A stretch of 64,000 nt of DNA, taken from assembly GCA_012295275.1 (NCBI GenBank), contig CM022672.1, positions 4,180,443-4,244,442 on the forward strand, given 5' to 3'. The notes under the pieces are model-generated. The model saw only the letters and a list, made by a program, of their open reading frames with translations, was not told where the DNA came from and searched no databases. The translations under genes were made by a program, and so were the position numbers. The DNA is from Chrysomallon squamiferum (Eukaryota > Mollusca > Gastropoda > Neomphalida > Peltospiridae). This document shows, piece after piece, positions 25,496-35,430 of this stretch (the first letter of the stretch is position 1; each line of letters begins with the position of its first letter).

Positions 25496-27292
25496 TCAGA
25501 TATTGTGCTGGATGACGCGTTGATCCTTGTTTTTCATGTCAAATCTGTTTGAGATGTTGTTGTCCCAGCAAGCTGTTGTCTTCCTCAGGGCACGTTGTCT
25601 GTATGTTCGTGCTGAATATTGTCTCCATATCAGGTTTCTGTTTGTGTGACCCCTGTCTCTTTGTATACGGTTGTTCCACTCTTGTTTGCTTTTTCCTTTT
25701 CTTTGTTTATGCCAGGTAAGTGTTTCCTGTCTTTCTACTAGGCCTGTCATGCCGTAGTAAAAGCCTCTTGGATGACTGGTGTAGACTCCTCCTATTCCTA
25801 CTGGAATGTAGTTGGGTACATAATGGCTTCTGTAGAAGAATTCTATTTTGGAGAAGTAAGTGATCTGCATGTTGGCGTGGTAGTTGTAGAATTTCTGACT
25901 GGCATCGTTTATGGGTTCAACATCAGGATAGCATCCTATTAGGTAGAGAGGAGGTCTTTTAGTCGATGGTTGCAGGAGTTTACCATGTTTGCCTCGTCTT
26001 GTCTTTTCTTCGTTTGGTGCTATGCTGACAAAGTCTAGGTACTGTTGGCCTTGTATGTGAGCTCCAACTGGAATGACTCCTTTGCGTCCTCTTACTTTCA
26101 TATTTTCTGTGACATGGTTTTCGTCATCTCTGAGCGTGCGTCCTTCGTTTCTTCTAACTTCACTTGAGAGGTATTGGTAGCGTATTAAGTCTTGAGGAGC
26201 GCTGTATTCAGAGCCTTGGTTTTGTGATAGCTGTTCCCGTGTGAGCCAGGGTGTGAGAGGTCCTTTTTGCACTTGTGGATTTGTTTCTGTGTACTGGTTT
26301 TTGCTGTCTGCTCCAGTGATGTGCGTGAAGTCAATGTCATGGCTGGATGCTCCAGGAAACAGTATCAGAGGCTTGATGCCTATTTCAAATTCGCAAGACA
26401 TGCCTCCTTCGCTGGCTGTGAATTCTCTGTAGGCTGGATGTTTTTTCATTTGGTAGATGTGGTCCGGATTCGAAGAAGAGAATTTAGGAGGATCATCGCT
26501 TTGTTTTTCCCAGGCACTGTGTAACAGCATCATGGCTTCGTCTGATGGTAGTAGTATATGTCTGTCAGGTAAGTCTTTTAGTTGTCTATCGGTTGCATCA
26601 TCCAAGCATTCTTCGTCTTGGAAGTTTCTGTTGTGACTCAAGTCGGTGCAAGTCATGTCTGGCAAACAGTAGTCTCTGTTGACATCTATGAAGGACCAGA
26701 GTCTTGCATTTGGTGGAGGCAGTGCTGGAACGTTGTTCGGATCATTTTTCTTGTTATTTAGTATGTGCATCGTCATATTCGGAATATGGAATCCAAATGA
26801 ATGTACTTTGTAGCCTATGCATTCATCGGGTAAGTTCCAGTCGGATGGAATGGTGCTGGCTTCTTTGAAGAAGTATGGTATTATTTTTCCTCCATGGTTG
26901 AAGGTGAGAATGGCTTTGTCTTGGTCTGTGAGTGTGTAAGTGGAGTCGTCTGGGTAGTCTTGGAATAGTATTTCTGCTTTTCTTGTTTTGGAGAATGTCA
27001 TGAAGGAAGCGAATGTTCGTTTGAATGTCTTTTTCACGCTTACAAAGCGTGTGTCTGCTGTTTTTGTTATTCCTCCGAAGCTGGAGAATAGGACGTCATT
27101 TTGTTTGGCATCTGCTGCTGCATTCTCAGCTATGATGTCTAGGTTTTGATTTGGAATGTCGGTTTGAGTTCCTATTCCTAGGTCTTGATGTGGATTTTGT
27201 TGGCTTTGGGAGAGTTCCTCTTCATAAGACTCTTCATAGTTCATGTCTCCTGTTAGGTGTGTTTGGCTTCGTGTTCCATACATTTTTTTCAC
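25496..27292 (-). CDS. parvovirus-like capsid protein (VP), intact frame
   Basis: An uninterrupted frame of 598 codons. The first codon in the open run is GTG; the first ATG is at 27283, giving 595 residues, a usual parvovirus VP length. Numbered from GTG, residues 1-60 are acidic and Gln-rich. GYKVHSFGF (160-168) and ARLWSFIDVNRDYCLP (196-211) resemble the early beta-strand region of parvovirus capsids. KRPPLYLIG (445-453) and YHANMQITYFSKIEF (471-485) resemble the final strands. No phospholipase A2 signature (Gly-Pro-Gly loop or HDxxY) is visible, as in hamaparvoviruses. The C-terminus is Arg-rich. Absence of stops contrasts with the broken flanks. A domesticated gene or a very recent insertion are both possible. 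The family call rests on remembered patterns, not an alignment. Confidence 0.6.
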   Translation of the reverse strand: MKKMYGTRSQTHLTGDMNYEESYEEELSQSQQNPHQDLGIGTQTDIPNQNLDIIAENAAADAKQNDVLFSSFGGITKTADTRFVSVKKTFKRTFASFMTFSKTRKAEILFQDYPDDSTYTLTDQDKAILTFNHGGKIIPYFFKEASTIPSDWNLPDECIGYKVHSFGFHIPNMTMHILNNKKNDPNNVPALPPPNARLWSFIDVNRDYCLPDMTCTDLSHNRNFQDEECLDDATDRQLKDLPDRHILLPSDEAMMLLHSAWEKQSDDPPKFSSSNPDHIYQMKKHPAYREFTASEGGMSCEFEIGIKPLILFPGASSHDIDFTHITGADSKNQYTETNPQVQKGPLTPWLTREQLSQNQGSEYSAPQDLIRYQYLSSEVRRNEGRTLRDDENHVTENMKVRGRKGVIPVGAHIQGQQYLDFVSIAPNEEKTRRGKHGKLLQPSTKRPPLYLIGCYPDVEPINDASQKFYNYHANMQITYFSKIEFFYRSHYVPNYIPVGIGGVYTSHPRGFYYGMTGLVERQETLTWHKQRKGKSKQEWNNRIQRDRGHTNRNLIWRQYSARTYRQRALRKTTACWDNNISNRFDMKNKDQRVIQHNI

Positions 27293-27317
27293 TGTTTTTT
27301 TCTGGTAAAGTTTCAGG

Positions 27318-27755
27318 TCAGTTTCGAAGAGTGTCTGCGTTTTGTAGTTGTTTGTATACTTCTGGAGTTGGAAATTGTGTGTTGAATTGATTTCTGAAGT
27401 CTTGCCAGAAACTGTTTGCTTCGAGTGGTGAGTATCCTAGTATTTGTTGTGCTTTTAAGAAGTTTTGTTTTATGCTTTCCCAAAGAATATGTGCTTGTTG
27501 TGGTCTTTCTCTCTGTCTTTTTCTCAGTTTGTTGATGATATTCTCTCTGTAGACTGCTTGTTGTGTGTTGACTATTCTTCCTACTTGTGGTCCTAGTCTT
27601 TTGGCTTTAGTATCTAGCTTATAATTCCTATACCTGTTTAAATGTTGTACAAGAATGCTGATGTCAACTGTTTGTGTTCTTCCGTCTGTGTGTTCTATGG
27701 ATGTATTTGACGCGTTTTGTATTATCCAGTTGTTGCTAGTTTTATATTTCCTATA
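27318..27755 (-). pseudogene. 145-codon open segment upstream of the capsid frame
   Basis: An open minus-strand segment in a different frame from the capsid ORF, ending 34 bases before the capsid's first ATG. It has no ATG of its own and is preceded in frame by a TAG (27758-27756) and, further up, TAA (27875-27873) and TGA (27857-27855), with protein-like sequence continuing across them to 27989. It is rich in Gln, Asn and Arg, with a basic helix-like stretch around RKRQRERPQQAH and ends in an aromatic part (ANSFWQDFRNQF). Probably a viral accessory or VP-upstream gene now decayed. No known domain recognised, and no helicase motif. Confidence 0.45.
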
Positions 27756-27822
27756 CTATAAGTCATATACTCCACTGTGTAACCACTTCTTAGGATTATT
27801 GGTTCTGTATCCTTCTTTTATG

Positions 27823-28134
27823 TCACTCCAATACTGGTGTTGGTAGATATTTGTTCATACAGTGTTCAGTGCTTACTTGATTGAGTTTTCTTTTCCTGTG
27901 AAGTCTAATATTTGACCTGTGTTGTCTTTGTTTTTCCACACTAAGTCTTCTTCTTTGTCTACTGGATGTAGTTTTTGGTTCGTATTTGTCTATTCCCTCT
28001 GGGTTTTCGTAATCTTTTGTAGATGTTGGCCCAGTTATTGTGTCTGGCCTATTTCTTCCTTCTTCTTTTAATTTCTCTTCTTCGTCTAAATAATTATAGA
28101 GTTTTGAGGAGCGCTCTTGACGAAATGTGTCACC
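27823..28134 (-). pseudogene. 104-codon open segment, further upstream coding trace
   Basis: A minus-strand segment with Glu/Lys-rich start (YNYLDEEEKLKEEG) and then RQRRRLSV. It overlaps the previous trace's extension (27989-27823) in another frame. Either two genes overlapped here, or one frameshift separates two parts of a single gene. Composition suggests that the second half of this frame is a shadow. A short segment with an ATG at 28230 (28230-28147, 27 residues, starting MTAVRGNMLTF) lies just above and may hold the original start. Confidence 0.35.
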
Positions 28135-28230
28135 TTAAAAGCTCTGTTATGTTGTGATATGCGTGTCTGATTGGTGCAAACCTACTGCACCTAATTTGAA
28201 CGTTAGCATATTACCTCTTACTGCTGTCAT

Positions 28231-28500
28231 GTGACAGGATGTTAGTTTGAATTTTGAACTTATTAAGCTTGGTCAGGTAAATGATAAGGAGAGATGTAAT
28301 GTTAGACTCGGTTTAGATGAGTCTGCATAAGTTTATTGGTGCTGACAGATAGCTAATGTACTCGTCAGGTGTTAACTTTCTTAGTAAATGCTAACAAAAA
28401 TGTCGCTATAATGGGGCAGCTTTTTTTATAATATTTTTTTTATTTTACTTTTTTTAAAAATATTTCAAATGTTATTTTTTTTTTTTTTTTTTTTTTAAAT
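28231..28500. other. putative leader / promoter side of the insertion
   Basis: Between the hairpin and the first coding trace, with no open frame of note. It contains T-runs at 28425-28440 and 28475-28497. It is the expected place for the viral promoter of the minus-strand genes, but I see only TTATAG near 28405 on the minus strand as a weak TATA-like motif. Confidence 0.25.
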
Positions 28501-28621
28501 ACATTGGATAGGGCAGAGGCTTTGAAATGCGTACACCGTCAATGAAGTTGACATTGTCTACAGCCTGTCTTAACTGCAACAGTATGTGCCTTTCAAAGCC
28601 GCCACCCCCTCAATCCAATGT
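28501..28621. other. imperfect terminal hairpin, right end of the insertion
   Basis: The outer arms ACATTGGAT (28501-28509) and ATCCAATGT (28613-28621) pair perfectly. So do GGCTTTGAAA (28518-28527) and TTTCAAAGCC (28591-28600), with a bulge between. The interior holds a smaller CAATG...CATTG stem. The hairpin ends exactly where the flanking direct repeat begins. A parvovirus-type telomere is the natural reading; a host MITE or a non-coding RNA gene is the alternative. Confidence 0.55.
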
Positions 28622-28721
28622 ACTATTATTATTATTTGTCATTAGTTTACTATTATTAATAATTACACACACATTTTTTATAATTTCTTAAAAGATATTT
28701 AAATTCTATTTTCATAATTTC

Positions 28722-28773
<52 letters not shown>

Positions 28774-28811
28774 GCTGTTGTTTTTATTGTTGTTGTAAGT
28801 GACATAATAAT
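28621..28811. repeat. right direct repeat bounding the insertion
   Basis: The same-orientation copy of 24274-24432. The main difference is an expanded (ATT)n tract (about 28721-28774 here). It begins at the last base of the right hairpin. Confidence 0.8.
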
Positions 28812-28889
28812 TATTATCTAAGCATTTGTAAACCAGTTAATTTTAAAATTATAAATAATATGTCTGTGTGAGTGTGTGTTAGTGTGTGT

Positions 28890-28990
28890 GTCCTCTAAAT
28901 ATCCCTAGATCAAACCCATGTGGGTGACCAACTCTTCTGTTTTTAGACTGGTACACAACACATATTATGACATAAGTATATGGCGCCAGT
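28890..28990 (-). repeat. possible SINE-like remnant
   Basis: The minus strand reads catgggtttgatctaggg, which resembles a pol III box B. A phrase atggcgccagtctttaa follows on the plus strand at about 28979. No box A was found. Confidence 0.2.
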
Positions 28991-30400
28991 CTTTAAGATG
29001 AAAGGAACCACAAACTCATTTGTCCATACATTAGAACAAAGATTAAAGACTTGTAATGGCTTACTGCTTTAAGGCAGAACATTCAGAGTAATAATGCATA
29101 ACTGTTTTGTTTATTATGCTAATTCAGTGAAATCTGTTATATGTTTTTCTGTCTGTAAAGAATGAGTAAAACATTCTAAAATGCAGCTATCTTCAAAACT
29201 TCCTTTTCTTTCTTTTGTACTCCTATTTATTATTTTTAATTTATAAATTATTTTTTATACAACTTATGTTGTAGTGATTTTTTTTTTAATGTGGAGTTTT
29301 ATATGAACAATGATAAAATATTGAATATCTGTTGCAATACTTCTCAATCAAATAAAAAAAAATAATAATAATAATAAAAAAAAAAAATTAAATAAGTAAG
29401 TAAATAAATAAATAAATAAAAATAAATAAAAAATAAATAACAACATTAAATAGCAAAGCTTTTAAGCCATGTATTTTTACCAGTAGAATTTCATACATTA
29501 ATGTTTTTTGATAATTTAATTTTTTTTTTTTTTTTTTTTTTTTTTTGTTGTTGTTGTTGTTGTTATTGTTGTTATTGTTATATTATGTTACATTATTGTT
29601 TGGTTTGTTTATTTTTTGGATTTATAATGCATTTACTGTTATGTGTGTTTCATTTTATTTATGTATTTATTTATTTATTTAATTTTATTTTTTCTAACTT
29701 TTTAAAAGTAATATTAATTTTAACCAGTTAAATGATTATTCATAGAGTAATTTAAATAAAACTTTAGTTAAATGCACAATTTGTCCTGTACTTATAAAAA
29801 CAACAGTAATAATGTTCTATACTAATGTTTCATCTCCTTTTATGGCATAAAAATGGAATTATGGGTAACAGACTGAAATCTTAAACACCAGAACTAATTT
29901 CCTCAAAATCTTTAGTCAGTGTGTGAAACAGGAAGTAACTCTTCAAGATCTAAGGGAGAAAAAAAGAACCAGGTCAAAGTTCAAGGAGAAATCTAAAGCT
30001 TTGACATGTGTGACCTGTTCAAAGCAACAAGTGGAACATTGTTATACTTTGTTATACAAGACCACATTTGATTGGTCAGTTTGAAATAGACTGGTGTTCT
30101 TAATAACACTGGTACAGACACCTGTTACATATGTTTGAAATGAACACCATGGTGATTTAACAGCATGAATGTTTTCTAATTGTTTACCTTCTCTGTAGTT
30201 TAGCATAACATTACACTTTAGGGTTCATTCATCCAGTGTGTTCAAACAAGAGCTGTGATTTTTCTAATCCCCTATAGCAGCAATGCTTTTAGCATCTCTG
30301 ATTACACCACTGGCTCCAGTCTGGATGTATATGCTTTCTTTTTACATCAGATTATACTGGTGTGTTTTGTGTTCACTAAACCCTAATTACTCTCTTAGTA
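28990..30400. other. intronic DNA, no recognised feature
   Basis: A- and T-runs, aaat units near 29390-29440, a (T)26 run at 29520-29546 followed by ttg units, and unique AT-rich DNA. Nothing else is seen. Confidence 0.4.
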
Positions 30401-30404
30401 TGCA

Positions 30405-30429
30405 ATAATAATAACAATAATAATAATAT

Positions 30430-30489
<60 letters not shown>

Positions 30490-30491
30490 AA

Positions 30492-30539
<48 letters not shown>

Positions 30540-30655
30540 TAATAATAATTTAATAATAATAATTTCAATAATAATATGTTAATAATAATAATTTCAATAA
30601 AAATATGTTAATAATAATTATATTAATAATAATTTCAATAATAATAATAATAACA
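30405..30655. repeat. (AAT)n - (GAA)n - (AAT)n compound array
   Basis: Aat units, then about ten gaa units (30461-30493), then aat units grading into repeated aatttcaataataatatg phrases with a roughly 30-60-bp period. Confidence 0.9.
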
Positions 30656-30859
30656 AGTGATCATTTAAATCAGTTAACCTTAATGAACCAAGACATTATA
30701 GCTAATAACACAACAACAGGGAGTTTCATTACACCAAGTTTTCTCAGTCAGAGAGCTGTCAGACCAGAGAATCAAGTGTTAATTTAAACAACCCAAGTGA
30801 CCAACATCCAACTGGACAATTACCAACACAAAAACCTCGGCCATCATCAACATGAATGG

Positions 30860-31150
30860 ACACTCACAGGGCCTGTGACCTGACTGTGAAAGTTTTTGTT
30901 GTGTGGTCAGATCCCAGTCCTTGGTCCCAGACCTTGGTCCTAGTCCTTGTCACCGAGACATGACACCCAGGACAGATGCACGAGACTTGGGTTTGTGTTT
31001 CGGTCAAAGGCTGACATGTCCAGTGTGGGCTACAAGTAGTGGACACTGGCCATTGTTGGCAGGACACAAGAGACACCCCCTTCACCCCTTCAAGGTGTTT
31101 GCAAAAAGAACAAATCGGAGATCTCTGCCCCTCTTCCAGAAGTCAAAAAG
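30860..31150. other. unusually GC-rich island
   Basis: A locally GC-rich stretch with repeated ccttggtcc/cagtccttg phrases at 30912-30950. Both strands have open frames of 73-85 codons, neither with a recognisable domain or good splice sites. It may be an old transposon fragment or a conserved non-coding block. Confidence 0.3.
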
Positions 31151-31264
31151 GGTAATTTAGATTATACTGAGTAGTGGAAAATGATTTCTCTAAAGCTGGA
31201 GAGAAAAGACGGCAAAAACATAAACAGAAATCCATTCATGCAGATATCATATATCAAATATTCA

Positions 31265-31335
31265 CATACTGACAAAACGATACACACACCCATATACCCA
31301 TAAACATATATACTCTCTTTATATGTATATATATA

Positions 31336-31380
<45 letters not shown>

Positions 31381-31480
31381 TAACACATGCACACATACAT
31401 ACATACATATACACATAAATTCTTACATACACTTTATACATTCAAACACTAACATGCACACACACACGCACATACATATT
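31265..31480. repeat. (TA)n / (GT)n / (CA)n compound microsatellite
   Basis: Short ta runs at 31325-31336 and 31354-31380 around (gt)n at 31337-31353, with cata and caca units on both sides. Confidence 0.85.
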
Positions 31481-31499
31481 AAAACAAACAGACAAAATT

Positions 31500-31625
31500 C
31501 TAATTAATTTTAAATTAACCATTCAATACAGTTTTGAAGAGTTTTATATATTTAAAGAAATATTATTTTTTTTTAAAATGTATATAAACATTATATTTTA
31601 TTTAATTAATGTTTTTTTAAATTTT

Positions 31626-31656
<31 letters not shown>

Positions 31657-33200
31657 ACTTTTCTACCTGGAGAATGAAATTAAACAACACGACAACAAAT
31701 ATAAAAACTGATGCTTGTTTTCTTTTTTTTGTTCAGTATACAGTGTTGTGAAGACACAGACCCTGTTGATTTTCCATCCCTTAGAGGCTTCCCCATCCCT
31801 AATGGACACACCCTTGTTCTTTACCACCTGTTGAACTCAGCAGTGACCAGAGTGACCGGCAAACAACAACAATGATTGGAGAGAAAAGTTGTGGGTTTTT
31901 CTCAGGCTTGTGTTCTAATGAAATCCTCACATCTGATGTTAATTTTCAGCTTTAACTTTAATAAAATCTTTTAAAATACACAAATAAAGTGTTTAAGTAA
32001 ATAAAAATGATGTCAGTATTTGACACTGACAGTTTTTCTTAAATTAGAACATTTTAAATAAAAATAAGTCTAACATGTTTTAAAATAAAATGTAGAATAA
32101 TATATTTCTAAAACTAAAAAGTGATCTAATACATTATATTTAAATAAAATTAAGTCTAGTATGACAAAAAGTAAAATAAATAAAAATGCTGTCTAATATA
32201 TAATTTTAAAATAAAACTTAGACTAATGTATTAATGAAAATATAATTTAGTCAAGTGTAATAAAAAGTAAAAAACGTTACTTAAAAATAAACAGTGTGAG
32301 TAATTTAAGTCCTATGAAAGCAAACTTTTATCAGTCAAGATTTACCACACATTCAACATGGACAGAATGTCTTTGTGACAAATTATTTTATTTAATTAAC
32401 ACAAATCTTCAGTTATTATCTGTTTTACAAATATAGTCTTTTACATACTAATAAAGTGCATCCTTCATGGTTCAAGCACATTTGTTGTGCACATGATCTC
32501 TGATAGAAGCAATGATAATGATACCTCAAAGTTTGTTACAATATTCAAATGAACTAATATATGAATATTCATTGAATAAACTAATCAACATATTTTACTA
32601 TTAAAACAGCTGCTTTGTATCAAAGATTAATTTGTATCATTACATCAGAGAGAAAAGAAACCTGTTGTAGCAACATCATAGAATATTCTTTTTCATTAAG
32701 CAGCAAGAGCTTTTTTCATGGAATACCACAATTTGATAAATCAATCATGAAAGCCCTTGTTGGACTGTGAAATAAACCAACGTTCAACAGACCAAAAAGT
32801 ATTGATCCAGTGATCTATGATTTCTCAGATGAGAGCTCTGACCACTGAACTTTTTTTTTTTTTCAGGTGACACCTCACCTGTACCTCAAATAAGAGACAG
32901 GTGTGGACAGGTGTTTTACGATCTCCCTGGTGTCTATTCATGGGAAAGAGGAAGTGGACGTTTATGAGGGACACAGAATACCGCTATATATTACACCTGT
33001 GCAGAATTCTCAGGTAGAAGCACAATGATGTCTCTCCAGGTGACACAGGCGACCTGCGGGGAAAAGCTCTGGCTTTGAAAGTGTAATAACACAGCAACTT
33101 GTAGGAAATTAAAATCCAAATTAATAGAGGAATTATAAAATGAAATAAAAATACGTTCCGATTTCAAATGAATGAAAATGGCATTTAATAAAAGCAAAAT
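31500..33200. other. intronic DNA, no recognised feature
   Basis: An (ATTT)n run at 31624-31650. A less AT-rich unique block at 31735-31880 and another at 32860-33070 that contains several cacctg/caggtg E-box motifs. No gene seen. Confidence 0.4.
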
Positions 33201-33204
33201 AGAA

Positions 33205-33325
33205 AATGTAAAGAAAATTATTTATTGTTTAAATTTGGTTAAAGTTGGTTTAATAATAACATAAACAAAATATAAAATGTAATGAAAATTATATTTTGTT
33301 TAAATTTGGTTAAAGTTGGTTCTAA
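33205..33325. repeat. tandem duplication of about 70 bp
   Basis: The phrase ttgtttaaatttggttaaag occurs at about 33226 and 33296, each preceded by gaaaattat, giving two diverged units. Confidence 0.75.
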
Positions 33326-33444
33326 TGGTGAACTATAAAAAAAAAATTAATATGAATTATTTAAACAGAACTTAATTTGACCAAAAGAAAATCATACAGA
33401 GAAGTTTTAGTGAGAAATAAAACAATATGAAACAAAAAACTTTT

Positions 33445-33450
33445 AAATAA

Positions 33451-33486
<36 letters not shown>

Positions 33487-33565
33487 GCAAAATAGCATTT
33501 AAAAAAAAGTGAAAAACAAAATATGACAGAATAAAATAAAATAAAATAAAATAAAATAAACTGAA
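33445..33565. repeat. (AAT)n and (AAATA)n microsatellites
   Basis: Aat units at 33450-33486 and aaata units at 33531-33562. Confidence 0.9.
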
Positions 33566-33569
33566 ATAA

Positions 33570-35155
33570 AATTATCAAATGAATTAAATGAAAATAAAAA
33601 GTTAAATAATGTAAATAATTTTTTTGCTTTTTGCATTAGCTGTAACAATGAAATGAAAAGAGCAAAAATTAATATAAAATAAAATAATGTCAAAGAAAAG
33701 AAACATAAAACAGAATAAAAGAAAAGAAAAATTCAAACAATTTAAGTTTTTAATTTTGTATTAGCTTAAAAATTAAAAAAATAAAATAAAATGATATAAA
33801 AATAAAGTGAAATAAAAGAAATTAAAACAAAAGAAATTAAATATTCACTTTGAATATTTTTAAAACAGAAATTGTTATAAAATTAATATTGAAAAATATA
33901 TATAAATAAAAGAAATGTAAATATATATATAAATAAAATTGAACAATTTTTTTTTTTTTAAATTTGTCATAACAATGTTAAAAAATTTATAAAAAATTAA
34001 TTTAAGTAAATAAATAATTTAAAAAAAAATTAATAGAATTTTAAAATATTTTTTTTCTGAAAACAAGTGATACTGCCTACAGTAAGCAGTGAATTTTCAC
34101 TAATTAAAAAATAAAAATAAAATTCTGTTAAAACGTTTTCTGAATGCTATTAAAAATAGGAATTTCAATAATGTAAATAAATAAATAAATAAACAATAAA
34201 TGTTTTCTAAAAGAAAGTAATAAATAAAAAGAAGAAAAAAAATAGTTTCCAACATTATAAATCAAAAATAAACATAAAAACATGTTGTTTTTCTGAACAA
34301 ACCTATTAAGTTGTTTTTTAAAACCATTTTTAAAGAAACCTAAATTCTTTGAAGTTTAAAACAAATTAACATAAAAAGTTGCATAATTAAAAAGCAGATT
34401 CGGCTTTCAAAAAAAAAGATGAGTTCCTTTATTGTAATGGATACAACTTCTGTTGAACAGAAGCATAAATTAAATGATTAAAAAAGTATATCTGTGTGGC
34501 AGACATACATTTGTAGAAACAAAAGTCTTACTGAAATCAATGTTCTGTTTCTAAAACAAATGTAGTTTTTTTTTTCAAAATATATTGATGGGAGAAAACA
34601 TAAAAATGTTTACTGCAAACTGTTTTGACAGTAGAAAAAACCAAATTTTTCATGTTTCATTTTTTTTTTTTTTCACTTTTTATTTTTACATTTTATAAAT
34701 TACATGAAGAATCCTGGCATATAAAAATCAGATAAATTAGTAAGAACACTCTTAAAGCAAAACTGCAGAAAATAGACAGCAAAAGCAATTATTTAACAAG
34801 AAAAGGTTAAATCTATTTATTTTTAAACTAACAACTCACATAAAATACTGAAAACCATTAAATAAATGAATAATTATCCAAAATAAAATGAAAGATTTTT
34901 CAAAATTTTTAGTTGGTTTCTAAAATAAAGAACCATAACTATTCACATTCCATTTTCATTTTTTTTTTTATAATCATACTTAATTTTTGAATTGTTTTTT
35001 AAAATGTTCATAAGCATCAGTTAGCAAAGGTACAGGTATAAACAGAAAAACAAAAACAAAAACTTTTATTTAGAAAGATTACAGACATGACACAAACAAA
35101 TGTATCTATGACATTCACTTACATATTTAACTGTTTGTATACTGAATAAATATGT
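33570..35155. other. AT-rich intronic DNA, no recognised feature
   Basis: Extremely AT-rich, with A-runs and aaat or aata words but no longer periodicity that I can see. Confidence 0.4.
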
Positions 35156-35164
35156 ATATATTTT

Positions 35165-35283
35165 TGTATATTTAATTGTTTTGTGAGTGTGTTTGTGAGT
35201 GTGTTTGTGTTTGTGAATGTGTTTGTGTTTGTGAGTGTGTTTGTGGTTATGTGAGGTGAATTTGTGTTTGAGGGGGTTTGTAA

Positions 35284-35350
<67 letters not shown>

Positions 35351-35372
35351 AGTGTGTGTGTTGTGTGTGTGT

Positions 35373-35430
<58 letters not shown>
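35165..35430. repeat. (GT)n array with GTGTTTGTGAG variants
   Basis: It starts as imperfect 10-14-bp units (gtgtttgtgagt) at 35180-35250 and becomes nearly pure gt to 35428. The sense strand of the host gene carries CA here. Confidence 0.95.

Larger units (their letters stand above)
24433..28620 (-). mobile_element. endogenous parvovirus-like element, capsid region only
   Basis: This 4.2-kb insertion is less AT-rich than the intron around it and nearly free of simple repeats except for T-runs at 28425-28497. It holds one 598-codon frame resembling a parvovirus capsid, with coding traces upstream and downstream on the same strand. There are imperfect hairpins at both ends, and flanking direct repeats. 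No SF3 helicase Walker A (GxxxxGK[ST]) or HUH-endonuclease signature was seen in the frames I read, so the replication gene appears to be absent. The similarity calls rest on my reading of conserved-looking blocks; an alternative is another linear single-stranded DNA virus family. Confidence 0.6.

Noticed and set aside
25496-27292. Phospholipase A2 domain in the capsid frame (an HD pair near residue 318)
   Set aside because: The HDxxY catalytic pattern and the Gly-rich calcium loop are not there.
24433-28620. LTR retrotransposon as explanation for the flanking direct repeats
   Set aside because: The repeats are microsatellite-bearing intron sequence without LTR TG...CA ends, primer-binding site or polypurine tract, and no reverse transcriptase or integrase is present.
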